NCBI GenBank assembly: GCA_020746995.1
Contig: JAGPXD010000004.1
Span: 3,472,001-3,536,000, forward strand
Source of the DNA: Plectosphaerella cucumerina
Taxonomy: Eukaryota; Ascomycota; Sordariomycetes; Glomerellales; Plectosphaerellaceae
Reading direction: 5' to 3'
Length of the DNA: 64,000 nt
Under the pieces are notes generated by a model, which did no database searches, was not told the origin of the DNA, and was given only the letters and a program-made list of their open reading frames with translations. This document shows, in pieces, positions 53,248-64,000 of the stretch. The position numbers and the translations under genes were made by a program. Each line of letters begins with the position of its first letter. Position 1 is the stretch's first letter.

Positions 53248-53813
53248 GCTCGGTTCGCTGGTTAGATACACTCAGCGGCTGTGAGGTCACTCGTCAACAC
53301 AATACTTGTGTCTACATACTCATCAATGCTGCTTCTTCATGACATCACCTAAGCCGCGTGATACTACCAATCATTGATATAATCGAGCAAATGTGATTCA
53401 ACACCTCGAGGGTGAGCGTGGTATCAATGCGAGTCGTACAAACATGCTGAGTGGCAGATTCCCCCCCGTAGTTTCCATGATGAGATGAGTGTAGCCGCCG
53501 CGCGGCCCACGAAACGTGCTCCAGCCTCGGGCCAAACAGCCCGAGCCGACATGACATAGCCTCCCCCAGTTCTATCGTTGTCTCTTTCCACCCGTGTAGC
53601 CTCGTCGGAGCCAGGCAACGGCCGAACATTGTGTTCAAGACAAGGTCGGCCACCCCCGCCCCGCGTCGTCATGGCGTTGTTTCATAAATCGTGATGCCGT
53701 GGCATATTAGGTAAAGTAGATTGTTCAAGTCGTGTAAGGCCCGGACCCGCTGCTCACGCATGGGGCCGCGGGTATTCGAGAAGTGAAGTGTCGTGGTGAT
53801 ATGGTCGAGTGCC
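53248..53813. other. Convergent 3' region, carboxypeptidase / PH-domain gene
   Basis: 566 bp of 3' flanking sequence. No open frame with motifs and no RNA gene was recognised. Confidence 0.55.
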
Positions 53814-55739
53814 TTAAAAGAGGCCGCCCTCGACAAAGCCTGGCCGGAACCCGCACCGGTCCGCTTCCCTCGGGCGAGGGGGAGCGCCCCTAGCGTTCAA
53901 AGTACCCCGGGGCGCTGGTGATGGATTTCGGTCGTACTCGCTGCTTTCGCGACTGCTCCCGGCGCTCGCGTTGGTCTGGACGAGAAGTAAGCTGCTAGTG
54001 CTGGAGAGGCGCTTGGTGAACTCGGTGAAGCTCAGCCGCTTCGCGCTCGATGTGGAGAGGCGCTTCTCGCTGCCGGACCGCGGGTTTCCGTCCTCGGATG
54101 TCTTACCAGGTGGTGCGTTGGGAACGTCCAGCCGCTCCTGCGGCGAGGGGACCAGTGGGGGTTGGCTATGTGTCCGGCCTGCGGTCGGCCGCACCTTGGA
54201 ATGGGCAGTGTGTGGCCGGGAAGGTGCCTGAGGGGGCGGACCGTGGAAGGTGGCTGGGCTCCTTGACGTGGGCGGCTTGGTCGCGGGCGTCGGCGGGGGC
54301 TCATGCCGGCCGATGAGGAACTCGAGGGCTCTCTGGGCATTCGGGGGGATGATTGTTCGCCGGTTCCCATCTGTCTCCTGAGACAGTGAGTAGGCGTCCT
54401 TGTCAGCCCCTTCATCCTCCTCATCGGATGAGTCGTCCTTGTCCCAGGCGCTTTGGGTAGCGATTCGGTTCGCTGGGGCTGATGGCTGCGGCTTCTGCAG
54501 CTGCCGGCGCTTGTCCTCAGCCTCGCGCATGAGAGCATCGAAGCGGGCCAGGGAGCTCAGCTTCTCTTCACCGGGCACCACGTTCTCGGAGCCGGGAATG
54601 CATTTGAGCTGGAAAGCGCGGTCGAGGATAGTTTCCCTGGGAATGGGGGGTGAGCTGGAAATGGTGGCGATGGCGGGCGGGCCCGATGAGCTGATGCTGC
54701 CTCGGCCGCGTACCGGGGAACTCAACGTCGACGACCGTCCCTGAGCCGAGGTCCACCCTTCGATGAAGTCGCCCTGGTGGAAGTCGCCGAGAGTGGTGAC
54801 GGGCGAGGGGATGTCGGTCGGCAGGACGGTAGTGTATTTATTGAGATCGGGCATGGTGAAGCCCATGGGGGAGTGGTGGGTGGCGCTGGATGGAGAGGAT
54901 ATGTCGCTGCGTTTGGAGCGGAGGCTGGGTGACTCGGAGCTGAAGGTGATGGGGCGTTCGCGGGATGAGTGGGCGATGGAGTTCTTGTGCAACAAGGCGG
55001 ATCGGGAGTTGCCGTTGTTGCCGCTGCCAGGACGGGGCAGGAACTCGACAGTCTGGGAGCGGGGCGCGAATGGGTTGATGAAGGACGGTGAAGCCGGGCT
55101 CTCGGGGCTCATCGGTGTCTTCTTGCCGATAATGAAGCGCGCCCAGTCCTGCAGAGATACGTGGTGGTCGTCGGGGAGAGTGCGGAACATGAGGGTCGCG
55201 CCGCCAGAGTCCTTGTTGGCGACGAGGCCGGTGGCCCGGCTGGAGCGGCGTTTCCGCTCCTTGTCGTTGATAGAGATGACTAGGGTGGGCAGCACCGGGC
55301 CTTGCTTTCGATGCGCCACCATCTGGACCTGACAGTCGCTCACGGTGCTGAGGGGGTACATGTGGGCGGGCTCAATATCATCCTGCGGTGGTTACGGTCA
55401 GATCTAGGGGGAAAGGAGAGGAGGGTGAGTTCGGCGACATACCCGTGCCTTGTACAGGGCGATGACATCTTCCTCGGGGAAGTTGGCCTTGGAGGGTGTC
55501 TTTGGGGCACCTGTGTGGACGCGGCTTGTGGTCATGACCTGGGCGAGACTCGGGTGCGAGGGGTTCTGGCGATGAGCATTGGGCTTGCCGATGACGACGT
55601 AGCGGGACTAAGACAAACTGTTAGCCTGCGAAGGACGGAGGCTTTGGGAGGAGTGCGAGTGACATACTTTCCAGACAGCCCTGCCCAGGATCTGGCCCCG
55701 ATCCGGAGGAATCTGGAGGAAGCCTTCAAAGAAATCCAT
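53814..55739 (-). CDS. PH-domain protein with a long disordered Ser/Pro-rich tail
   Basis: Exons 55739-55668, 55607-55443 and 55382-53814 give 601 aa. The N-terminal 150 residues read as a divergent pleckstrin-homology fold: MDFFEGFLQIPPDRGQ, AVWKSRYVVIGK (first strands with the conserved Trp-Lys-x-R/Y-Y pattern), an insert, DDIEPAHMYPLSTVSDCQVQ, then SGGATLMFRTLPDD and the C-terminal helix HVSLQDWARFII with its conserved Trp. The remaining 450 residues are Ser/Pro/Arg-rich and probably disordered. A helical patch ARFDALMREAEDKRRQLQK and the repeated KRLS-type sites (KRLSTSS, KRLSFTEF, KRLSSTSS) look like basophilic phosphorylation sites. Membrane phosphoinositide binding and a cortical scaffold role are inferences. 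Related Pezizomycotina proteins are unnamed. Confidence 0.85.
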
Positions 55740-56352
55740 GGTGGCTGGAGTCTCTGGAAGCGGGTCGGCAGGAAGCCGGGAGGAGCGTACGAGGAGGGGA
55801 CGGGTCGGGATAGATAAGGCTTAGTATCACGAGAGCATGCTGGCTTTGTATAGACCGGGTTGCGGCACGCGAGAACGGCACCCGACGACGTGGACCGACA
55901 GGCAGGTGTGGTGTGGTCTGGAGTGCAGCGTGGGGCGTGGGGTAGGTTCGGTTCCGTTGTTGTGGTGTAGGGCGATCCGGTCGATGTTGCCGTAGTGCGA
56001 TGCGCCCGTCGCAAGGTAGGATCAGAAAGGAAAGACACTCGAGCTCCTGGTTCGTCGTTTGGGCAGCTCTGCCGAGAGCGAGAGCGTGGTCAATGACGAA
56101 AACCCACGGACAGCGGCAGACAGAGCAGGTGTCGAGATCAGACGGACAGCTTGCTAGTGAGGTCGGGGGCGGGCGGAGGGGTTCTCGGCGGTTGGGGTGC
56201 CGGACAGGTCGGGGGAGGTTGAGAGGGTTCTGGAGGAAGCTGAGTCGTTAAGGTTTGTTTCCTGGGTAGACGGTCCGAAGCATCTCCTGGGCCTAGCTAG
56301 GCAGTCGAATGCGATGTTCCTAAGCACCGGGGAACGGCATCAGACGGATGAG

Positions 56353-56381
56353 GAGGTGAGGTGAGGTGAGGTGAGGTGAGG
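56353..56381. repeat. (GAGGT)n pentanucleotide microsatellite
   Basis: Five exact GAGGT units followed by GAGG. It lies in the non-coding region upstream of the PH-domain gene. Confidence 0.85.
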
Positions 56382-58583
56382 CCAGGAGGGCGAGAGCGAG
56401 GGCGGCGGCGGCGGGGGTTGACGGGTGATGGATGAGACGAAGCGAGTGTGTGGAAGCCTGGTCGAAACAGCGCGGGGTGTTGATGTTTCGCTGGCGAGAG
56501 GAGGGGTTGACCTGAAGTTCGAGCTGCGGGAACAAGTTCAAGAAGCCAGGTATGGATATTCGAGCTGTGGTGTTGTTGTGTCGAAGGAGGTGAGCAGAAG
56601 GAGAAGACGGCCACGGGAGATGGCGAGACGGAGACGGACGGGAGAGGACTCGGAGGGGAGGCCCTGGTCCTGGCCGTGGCCGGCAGAGTCGCAATTTGAA
56701 TCGCCTCTCGGTCCTGGGTGGAGGGTGGAAGGTGGGTGGGATTGACCACAGCTGGTGCGACGTCCTCATCGGGCATAGCGTTGTCGTCGATTGTGGTCCT
56801 GGGGAGGCCAAGCTGAGCCACACCGTCTGGAGGCCTGGGGGTTGTGCATGAGTGAGCACAACCAGAACGGTCATTCCAACGGTATGGTTCGCAGAAGAGT
56901 TGTAAGTCAGGGCCGCCGTGTCATCGTTGCTGTTTGATGTTGCTTCTTGATGATCATATCGAGTGGAAATGCTGGTTCTTCTGCATCGTTGACCAGCTCT
57001 TGTACCTGGCGGGTGTCGAGAACCCTGCCTGACTTCCAGCCTCTCTTTTGAAGGAGATGTCTTGGTGAGGTGATGCTGTCTACTGCTCGTTGAAACCTTT
57101 GGTCTAAAGATGAAAAAAATATGGTTCCAAACCGAGCATCGCCTTCAACACGGCATCAGAAGTAAACGGACCATCTTGACGGTGCAATCGCTTGCCTTCC
57201 AATTGAAGTTGTACATGGTGGCTGACTTGTGCACCCTCAGCCACTAAGCCTTCTCCAAAGCTCGGCGTCACTGAGTGCCGAGTCAAACTAAAAGCGGCAA
57301 GGTCCCGGCCCATCTCACGGGTCGGTCCTTGAATGGAACCTGTTCCCTGTCCCGGACGTCAAATCTCCAGCAAGCGGATACGTACCGACATGAGGTGGGC
57401 TAGTGCAGAAGGTGCGCTGCTGCACGATGGAAGCAGCGTCCGCTACTGGCCAGGCGGCGGGGGGGCGAGAGGGGGCCAAGCAAGGGCAGGCGCGACCAGG
57501 GTCTCAGCACTCCATCACAGGGGGGGAAAGAACTAAAGGAAGGAGAGATGGAGGGGGGCACTTTGGGGCACGTTCCCCCGAGGCCCGCAGCGCTCCTGCC
57601 CGTTGCGAAATTAACTTCCCGCGGAAGGAAGGCAAGGGGAAGGAAGGAGAGTGTGAGAGTGAGTGTCAGAGTGAGAAAGAGCGAACGGCAAGTGGCTTGC
57701 AGTACCTGTACACCGATGACAGGAGGCTCTGCTGCAAGTCGGCAGGTCACTCCATGTCCTGCCCACTGCCAGTGTGTCTGATGTTGCCCGACTCTCGATG
57801 GCGTCTGCATCCGGGCGCCGGCCGTCCGTCTGTCATGTCAGACAGCCACAAGCCTATCGTGAGATCAGCGCATGTCCACGTCCATTCATGTCCCCCCCCC
57901 CAGGCTGGCAACCAACTGCTTCCGGTAATCCAATGCAATGCGGGCGATAATACGTGCCTGCGCCTGCTTGGCCTCCCACGAGGCCAGCCGGAAAAAGCAA
58001 CCTTTGAACGACTCCCCTCAAGCCCCCTCTCGCTCGTGAGTCGTCTGAGCGTCATTGAAACATTCTGCGGGAAACATTGCTTTTGCGCATCACCGGTCAG
58101 TCGATGATTGGACCAGGACGGCGCAGATCCCGGGAGACGGTACGGATACCGGGGCGTTCGGGACGAGTCGAGTCCAGTCGAGTCCAGTTGAGTCGAGGTC
58201 GCATATCGAGCCCTTTCACTTGCCATCGAGAACAATCAAACAGACGAACACTCAAACGGCACAGACATGTCTCGCCTGCCCAAGATCACATCGCACAACC
58301 ATCTCGCTCATCAACACCCCATGTCTCGAAACCCCTTCTTCTCCTGCCATTGCTAAAAGATCTCCCCAGGTTACACGGCCCTGACCGTCAACGCCTTGAC
58401 GCTCTCCCAGCGCCGGTCCTGGCTCATCTCCGCGCCTCGGTCAATGTCTAGGCCGCCTCTTCAGTCGAGTCGCACAGCCGATGCAATGTCTTGACCGAGC
58501 TTTCCCCCTCCGTGTGACGCGGGAGAGGGCCGACATCAGACCCCGACTCATGCCAACCGCGCCGCAACAACCTCAAAGGCGAC

Positions 58584-58608
58584 GCAAGGCAAGGCAAGGC
58601 AAGGCAAG
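58584..58608. repeat. (GCAAG)n pentanucleotide microsatellite
   Basis: Five exact GCAAG units in non-coding DNA. A related clustered GTCGAGTCCA repeat occurs nearby at about 58165-58195. Confidence 0.8.
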
Positions 58609-61600
58609 GACAGCACAGGGCAGGCAATCAAGACAAGCAATGCGAACAGCAAAGGAGGGCAAAGAAAGAGGGTGTCATCGCAATCTGGCCGTCCATCGCT
58701 CCAGGTGTCATTGCTACGCCGGATGCACCCCGTTTGCTCATCCCTTGCCTCCCGTCCTATATTGCTGCTTGTTATTCGTATGCAACTTACCCACTGGGTT
58801 CCTGTTCGGACGCATGACGGGCTCGGCTGCAGCATGTCCGTCTGCATCCTCCCCCCCATCCCCCTCTCCTCTCTCAAACCCCCTGAACCAAGCAACTGCG
58901 CCTGCACCGCATTCTTCTCGGCCACGAGCAAGCCTGCTGCACATCGATATCGCATGCAGCACCCGCGCAGCCTACCATTCGCCGCCATCGCCGACGCCGT
59001 CGCCTCCTCGACCTTAACCCCTGGCCTGGCTACCCCCTGGTCCAGCCCCCCCCGCGGAGCTCGACTCGCGATGCCCCCTCGAATGAAATACTCGCCGGTC
59101 ATGTGCGGTTGTTTATGTGGCCCTGGGCTGCCCCCCGCCCCCCGCCGCCAGATGGTGTCAGCATCATTACATCCTACCTCTACGGGTGCTGTACCATGCC
59201 GGTCCCGACCCTCCCTTGCGGCCTGTGGCTTGCCCGAGGCCCCTTGCCAGCTTCCCCTTCGAGCCTCCTGCGGTCTTTTAGCCGGAGTCCAGCTCTCGCC
59301 TCTCTCGTCGCCCAGGCCGCGCAGCAAGCAAGCAAACAAACGCGGCTCCGCTCCTCGGCGAACATGCCTACCCAGCTGGCGCCACCCCTGCGCATCCTCC
59401 TCGGCTCGTGGCCTGTCCGGCCGGGGTGGCCGGCCACCTCCAGTCGTTTGGTGCTGCTTGCGCTGTGATGCGCACTGCAGGAGGGGGCACGATGCCGCAG
59501 CCGGGCCAACTCATCTCGCCGGGGCGCGCGGCTCCAGTTCTTTCGGCAGCTGGCGAGGAAACGCTGCTTTCCCCTTCCTGGGCTAATCCCCGAACCCTCG
59601 CGGACGAGATCAGGGAAATCGGTGCTACCCAAGATCACAGTGGGGTCGACATGTCGGACAAGAAGACCAGACGGGCGAGCCGTTTGCGGCAGCCCCAGCC
59701 CAGCGACAGCCAACATGTCAACAGCGACCGCCGCATTGGCCCGGAGACGGCCCCGGGGCACATCTGACTTGGCTGCACCCTGCACGTCGGTGTGCGCTCC
59801 GTGGCGACCGCCTCAAGAAGAGACAAACAAAAACACCAACTCCAAGCCCGTCAGCCACCACCTCCCGTATCCAGGATGGCCCGGCACGCCTGGCGTGCCT
59901 GGACGGCTTCTAGCGCAAGCGGGGGAGCAGCCCATCGTGCTGAGATGCGGTACCTGCCTCGCTAGCGTGTCCGCCACGCCCATCGCCGTCTCCGAGTCCC
60001 TCAGGCCCTTCAGCTGGCTCTGCTGCTCACCCGCCCTCTAGCTCCTCGGGCATCCGCCCAGTAGATGATCTTCCTTTCCCTTCAGCCCCCTGTCCTGGCG
60101 CCAAGCGGCTCGCGTCGGGGCCGTTCGTCTCTTGGTCCGACGTTGCGAAGAGCTTGGCTCCCTGTTTCTTCTCTTGCGATGCCCGCGGCACGGTCGGTGC
60201 TGCGGGTGCCAGCGGCAGCGTGACGGGCGTCGTCGACCGCAGATGCCGCCAGCCTGGTACGAGAGGGGCACGGAGATGGCCCTTCCAATCTCCTCTCATC
60301 CCCCTGGCAGCTCTCCCGGGCCATGTGACCGCCGATCCTGCGCGAGCCCTCCCCCCTTTTCCCGTGAACCGTCGTTGGTCCGACTCCGACAGCGCAAAAA
60401 GAACCCCGGACAAGACCCCATCCCCCACGTTTTATGTCCGTGTTACCACTCTGCCTCTGGTCGTGGCTAATGAGAAAGGGTCCGCGCATGCAGGTCCTGT
60501 TGTTTCCCGTTTGCCTGGCACGGCCACGGCGGAGGGGAAAGACGAAATGCCAATCGCTATCAGTATCAAGTCATCTCCACCCCCTTCACTTTCCAGAGAT
60601 GCGGGGGGGAGGGGGGCTGACTGGAGTGTTTCGTCCAAAGGGCCACCTATCAGCTTTGGGGCCAGCTTCGCGAGTCGCGAGATTCGTTGAAACCGCCCTT
60701 GTCCTGGTTGACCAGCCAGTCGTGATAAACCGTCAGGCTTTCTCTTCGCAGCAAGCGCCTCGAAGCGGAACGTGGCCGTCCATCCATCTCGGCCTTCGGA
60801 CATGTGTAATCATCGTTTGCAATGTTTCGACGGAAACAGTCCCCCTCCCTCTCCACAACACAAAGCCAGAGCTCCCGCCCGGAGCGCCCGTAGCTCCGCC
60901 GTCCTTCGTCCGATCAAAGCGCATGGGCTCCACGCGCTCACTGTCCGGCAACCAGAATCTTGACTCGGCATGTTTTTCTCTCTTCGCAAGACGTCCCTGT
61001 CGGGGTTAGGCTTCACGTTCGCAACGTCCGATCCTTATCACCTTTCTGACCCCCAACCCATCTTCCGCCGGCAGCAGCAAACATCACGACAACATCACTC
61101 ATCACCGAACCCCTGACTCGTTAGCCCGCCGTCCGCGGTCAGAGCCCTTCCGCCCTTCTTATTATCCCCGATCCGTGCGCTCAGTCGCCTAGCGGCCCGG
61201 TCCAGCAGCGCGCTCGTGGCAGCGGCGGCTGTCGGCGCGCGGACGGGGCGACGTCAGGTCGTACGTTGATGGCGAGTCCGTGCCTTTCACGGCCGTGACG
61301 TGCGCGAGGGCCGAGGCCGAGGCATCACGATGTCGATTGCGGTGGCGGCCCTTTCTCGGCGGTGGCGGATGTCAGGGCGTCGGTGACTATCTTTTGTATC
61401 CAGGCTGAAGGCGGTGGCGCTCTTCATTGAACCCTGATGAAATCTAGCATGTGTTGAGGATAAGTGAATATCGGGATGTCAACTTCACCGTTGAGGGACA
61501 ACACCTTCACACGTTGTCACAAAAATCGTCACAGAGATTTGAATCGGCCGCTGGTCATTGAATTAAGTCAATTCCTCCGCTAGCTGTGCCCGTCCCGGCA

Positions 61601-62075
61601 TCCCGCAGATGTCTTGCTCATCGCTGCGGAGATATAACGCTCCCGGGACCGCGGCGACGACGTCAGTCCACTCTGGTCGACATTACAGCCTTCCCGTAAA
61701 GGCCCCCTCGGAATCTATGAGAATCGCGGGATGGGAATATCTTCCTTCTTTTTTGGCTTCAGCCCCAAGCAAACCACCGTGGACCGGGCAACCCTTCCCC
61801 GCCCGTCCAGAACCTTTCCCCTTTCCCCAACGCCATTGCAATGCTTCAGAATCAGGTATACAGACCGTCTGGGACTGCACGCGGTGTGGGGTACGCGGCC
61901 TGGGAGTGATGTGATAGGCGCGCGCACCCACGTGTAGCCCGACCGGCTTGGGTGTGCGATAGCGCGATCGTGGTATCGTGAAAAGTGAGAGAGAAGTCTA
62001 CTCGTACAAAGTGCAGAAGTGATGATGATGGGTCGTGGTGCGGGACGCACCACGCCCGGGGTGGATGACCCGTGC

Positions 62076-63018
62076 TTAGACCTTCCGGAAATCTGGGGCG
62101 AGTTAGCGAAAGTTCATGACAAGTAGACACCGACGAAGCATACCTTGAAGCACGGGGTAGATCATCTCGAAGGCCTGGTAGATCTCTTCGCGGACCTTGG
62201 CGCCCGTCAGGACAATCTTGCCACTGACGAAGATCAGAAGCACGATCTTGGGCTTGATCATGCGGTAGATGAGACCAGGGAACAACTCGGGCTCGTAGGA
62301 GCTGAAGTTGTGATGGCGCGAGGCCAGACCTTCGAGACGAATGGGGAACTTGATGTCGCACGAGCCGACAATGTTCTGGATCTTGAAGTCCGTGAACTTG
62401 GCGTTGAAGCCGAGCTTCTGGATGATGCGCGCGTACTTGCGGCTAGCCAGCTTGGAGTCATCCTCGGACTTGGCGCCCGTGACGACCATCTTGCCCGAGG
62501 CGAAGATGAGCGCAGTGGTCTTGGGGTCGCGAATACGCATGATGACAGCGGCGAAACGCTTTGGGACAGACGTGTTAGCAACCCTGTGGCTTCAAAACAC
62601 TGAACCGTGACTGGAGCAGTACCTTTGGGTTGTACTCTGCGTTTCTCGCATGCAGGGCAATCGTCTTGAGGTCCAGACGGCAATCGAGGTTGACCGTGGC
62701 GACGATGTTCCTTTAGGAGCGCGTGATGAGCTTCACAAGATCTGTAACAGAGCCTCATGCGGGTGATACATACTGCAGCGTTGGCGTCAAGCCACTGCCG
62801 CCCTGAGCGGCGGCAGGCGTCGCAGCGGGGGTCGCGGGAGTCACCCCGTTGCCGTTTGCGGGCTGCTGGCCGTTGGGAACTGGGACCTGACCGTTGACGG
62901 TCTCGCCGTTGGGCGCGGGAGCAAACTCGTTGGAGCCGCCGGGGAAGGCAAGCGAGCCGGGCGCAGTGAAGGCCTTGGCCTGCGCAGCCGTCGTGGGGTG
63001 CGTCTGGATAGACTCCAT
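62076..63018 (-). CDS. SPT15: TATA-binding protein (TFIID subunit)
   Basis: Exons 63018-62774, 62710-62623, 62558-62144 and 62092-62076 (17-nt last exon) give 254 aa. Residues 1-80 are a variable Ala/Pro/Asn-rich arm beginning [17 protein letters not shown]. The conserved core consists of two direct repeats: [29 protein letters not shown], in pieces [10 protein letters not shown] and [46 protein letters not shown]. The second repeat has [36 protein letters not shown] and [16 protein letters not shown], ending VLQDFRKV. It binds TATA DNA as a saddle and nucleates RNA polymerase I, II and III initiation. The chosen ATG follows a likely 5'-UTR intron; an earlier in-frame ATG falls inside that intron. 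Confidence 0.96.
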
Positions 63019-64000
63019 GATGTCGCGCGTGTCAACAGACTGTTCCAACCGGACTGAGCGGATCGAGCAGATCTGTGTCATTCTCGCGTTAGCATTTGCT
63101 TCTTCTAAACCACATGGCACTCGCCAGCCAGCCAAACAGCCACGCACCTAGAAATGCGTGGTTGCGGTGGGAGATAGGGAAATGCGTGGGAAGTATGAGG
63201 GCAGGTTTGTGGGAGTTTTGGCGGGAGAGGGGGAAAAGTTGATTTGCGGGAAGTGGGTGATTGGTGCAGTGTAGCAGAAACAGATTTTTGTTATTGTTGC
63301 TGTGGAAGGAAGGAGGGGGATCAAGGCTGGCAGGTGCGGGAAGGCACCGAGGCAGCAAGGCCAAACCTACCAGTTGTGGGGTGGGAGATGAACAAGTGAA
63401 TGTGTCCCCCTACAGCAAACAAGCTGGGAATATCTTCTCCTGCTCGTTCGGCGGAGAAAAAAGGTGGCAGGTGGCGGAAGACGGTTGATGTCTCCCGGAC
63501 GTGGACCGACTTCGTCACTTCTTCAAAGGCACGAAATGTCTCTCTATTGTCGGCGGCGGAGCGCACGGAACGTGGTTCTACAGAGCGCGGCGACCTCGTC
63601 GACGATCGGAATGCTCTGCCTGTGGAAAGGGAGGAGGAGACTCGGTCGTCGATTGGGATTCGATGGTCGCGCGTGCGGGCGGGACGAAAACGAGACGAGA
63701 TGACGAAGAGGGGAAAGTCAGACAAGACGTATTCCAGTCCTGTCTATGTGAGCGTCGGATGAGGATCGACGGTCGACTTTTTGGGGTGGGATGTGGTCGG
63801 CGCAATCAGCTAAGACGCGGCCGCTCTCGTCTTCTTTTTTTTGAGGTTGTTTTTCGTTTTGCGTCGAAGGTACGAGCGCAAAAGAGATTCTTCAAGGAGA
63901 GAAGAGTCGTTGACGTCTCGAGGCTGCACCGGCGAAGTGAAGTCTGGAGATGGCAAGACGTTGGAGTGACGAAATGTCAACGATGAGGATTTGTGGGGAG
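63019..64000. promoter_or_regulatory. TBP promoter and 5' leader with a probable UTR intron
   Basis: On the minus strand a GTGCGT donor at 63147 and a CACAG acceptor at 63073, with CTAAC 15 nt before the acceptor, define a 75-nt intron 55 bp before the TBP start. Further upstream there are only short frames and pyrimidine-rich leader sequence. The strand and extent of any gene beyond 64000 cannot be told. Confidence 0.55.

Larger units (their letters stand above)
55740..62075. other. 6.3 kb stretch without recognisable genes
   Basis: Lies upstream of the PH-domain gene and downstream of TBP. I read both strands for signal peptides, Pfam-like motifs, splice-joined frames and tRNA A/B boxes and found nothing convincing. 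Frames reach 304 codons (58672-59586, +) but are Pro/Ser/Arg-rich in every phase, as expected from GC-rich non-coding DNA. The first 1 kb probably contains the PH gene leader. Simple repeats at 56353-56381 and 58584-58608 are listed separately. A non-coding transcript or an orphan gene cannot be excluded. Confidence 0.5.

Noticed and set aside
58672..59586. 304-codon + strand frame in the 6.3 kb empty region
   Set aside because: Low-complexity Pro/Ser/Arg/Cys composition, equally long competing frames on the opposite strand, no homologous motif recognised.
1..64000. Secondary-metabolite cluster, transposon, CRISPR-like array or mitochondrial insertion
   Set aside because: No PKS/NRPS/terpene synthase core, transposase or reverse transcriptase motifs, terminal repeats, regularly spaced repeats or organellar-type AT-rich DNA were seen on either strand.

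Overview
The window is nuclear DNA of a filamentous ascomycete (Pezizomycotina), most probably a Sordariomycete. Genes are compact. Introns are short, mostly about 50-75 nt, with GT..AG ends and CTAAC/CTGAC branch sites. Coding DNA is GC-rich. The gene set is typical of these fungi: a GH3 glucosidase, a class 3 lipase, an S10 carboxypeptidase, F-box-like proteins and TSC2. The genus cannot be fixed from the sequence alone. I reconstructed 23 protein-coding genes. All are read as complete except the first (RAD7), which runs off the left edge. Exon joins were chosen by splice consensus, frame closure and family motifs; there is no transcript evidence.

Layout. 1-9.5 kb: RAD7 (5'-truncated), a secreted GH3 beta-glucosidase, a 3.7 kb gene-poor stretch, then a secreted lipase. 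10-21 kb: mitochondrial bL34, the CAAX protease STE24, a small membrane protein, ribosomal eL38, a tandem dimeric alpha+beta barrel protein, mevalonate kinase and the alpha subunit of farnesyl/geranylgeranyl transferase. 20.8-25.7 kb: an NTF2-like protein, mitochondrial Met-tRNA synthetase, a NAT9-type acetyltransferase and an L-serine dehydratase-like enzyme. 27-35 kb: an F-box-like protein with a charged coiled coil, DNA polymerase delta subunit 2, the CAF16 ABC ATPase and kinetochore CENP-I/Mis6. 37-50 kb: a GNAT protein carrying a GH3 C-terminal-like region, TSC2/tuberin and the importin-alpha exporter CSE1. 51-64 kb: a secreted S10 carboxypeptidase, a PH-domain protein, a 6.3 kb stretch without recognisable genes, and the TATA-binding protein.

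How the genes relate. Most are housekeeping genes arranged in convergent or divergent pairs. Three enzymes or subunits of the isoprenoid/protein-prenylation route (ERG12, RAM2, STE24) lie within 10 kb. The three secreted hydrolases have TATA boxes 120-225 bp before their starts.

I found no transposon, tRNA, rRNA, CRISPR array or secondary-metabolite cluster. No clear new multi-gene system is visible. The most unusual items are an apparent one-nucleotide exon in the GH3 gene, a GH3-C/GNAT protein lacking its catalytic barrel, a prenyltransferase alpha subunit with a 190-residue unidentified N-terminal region, and a tiny membrane protein with a 13-nt exon.
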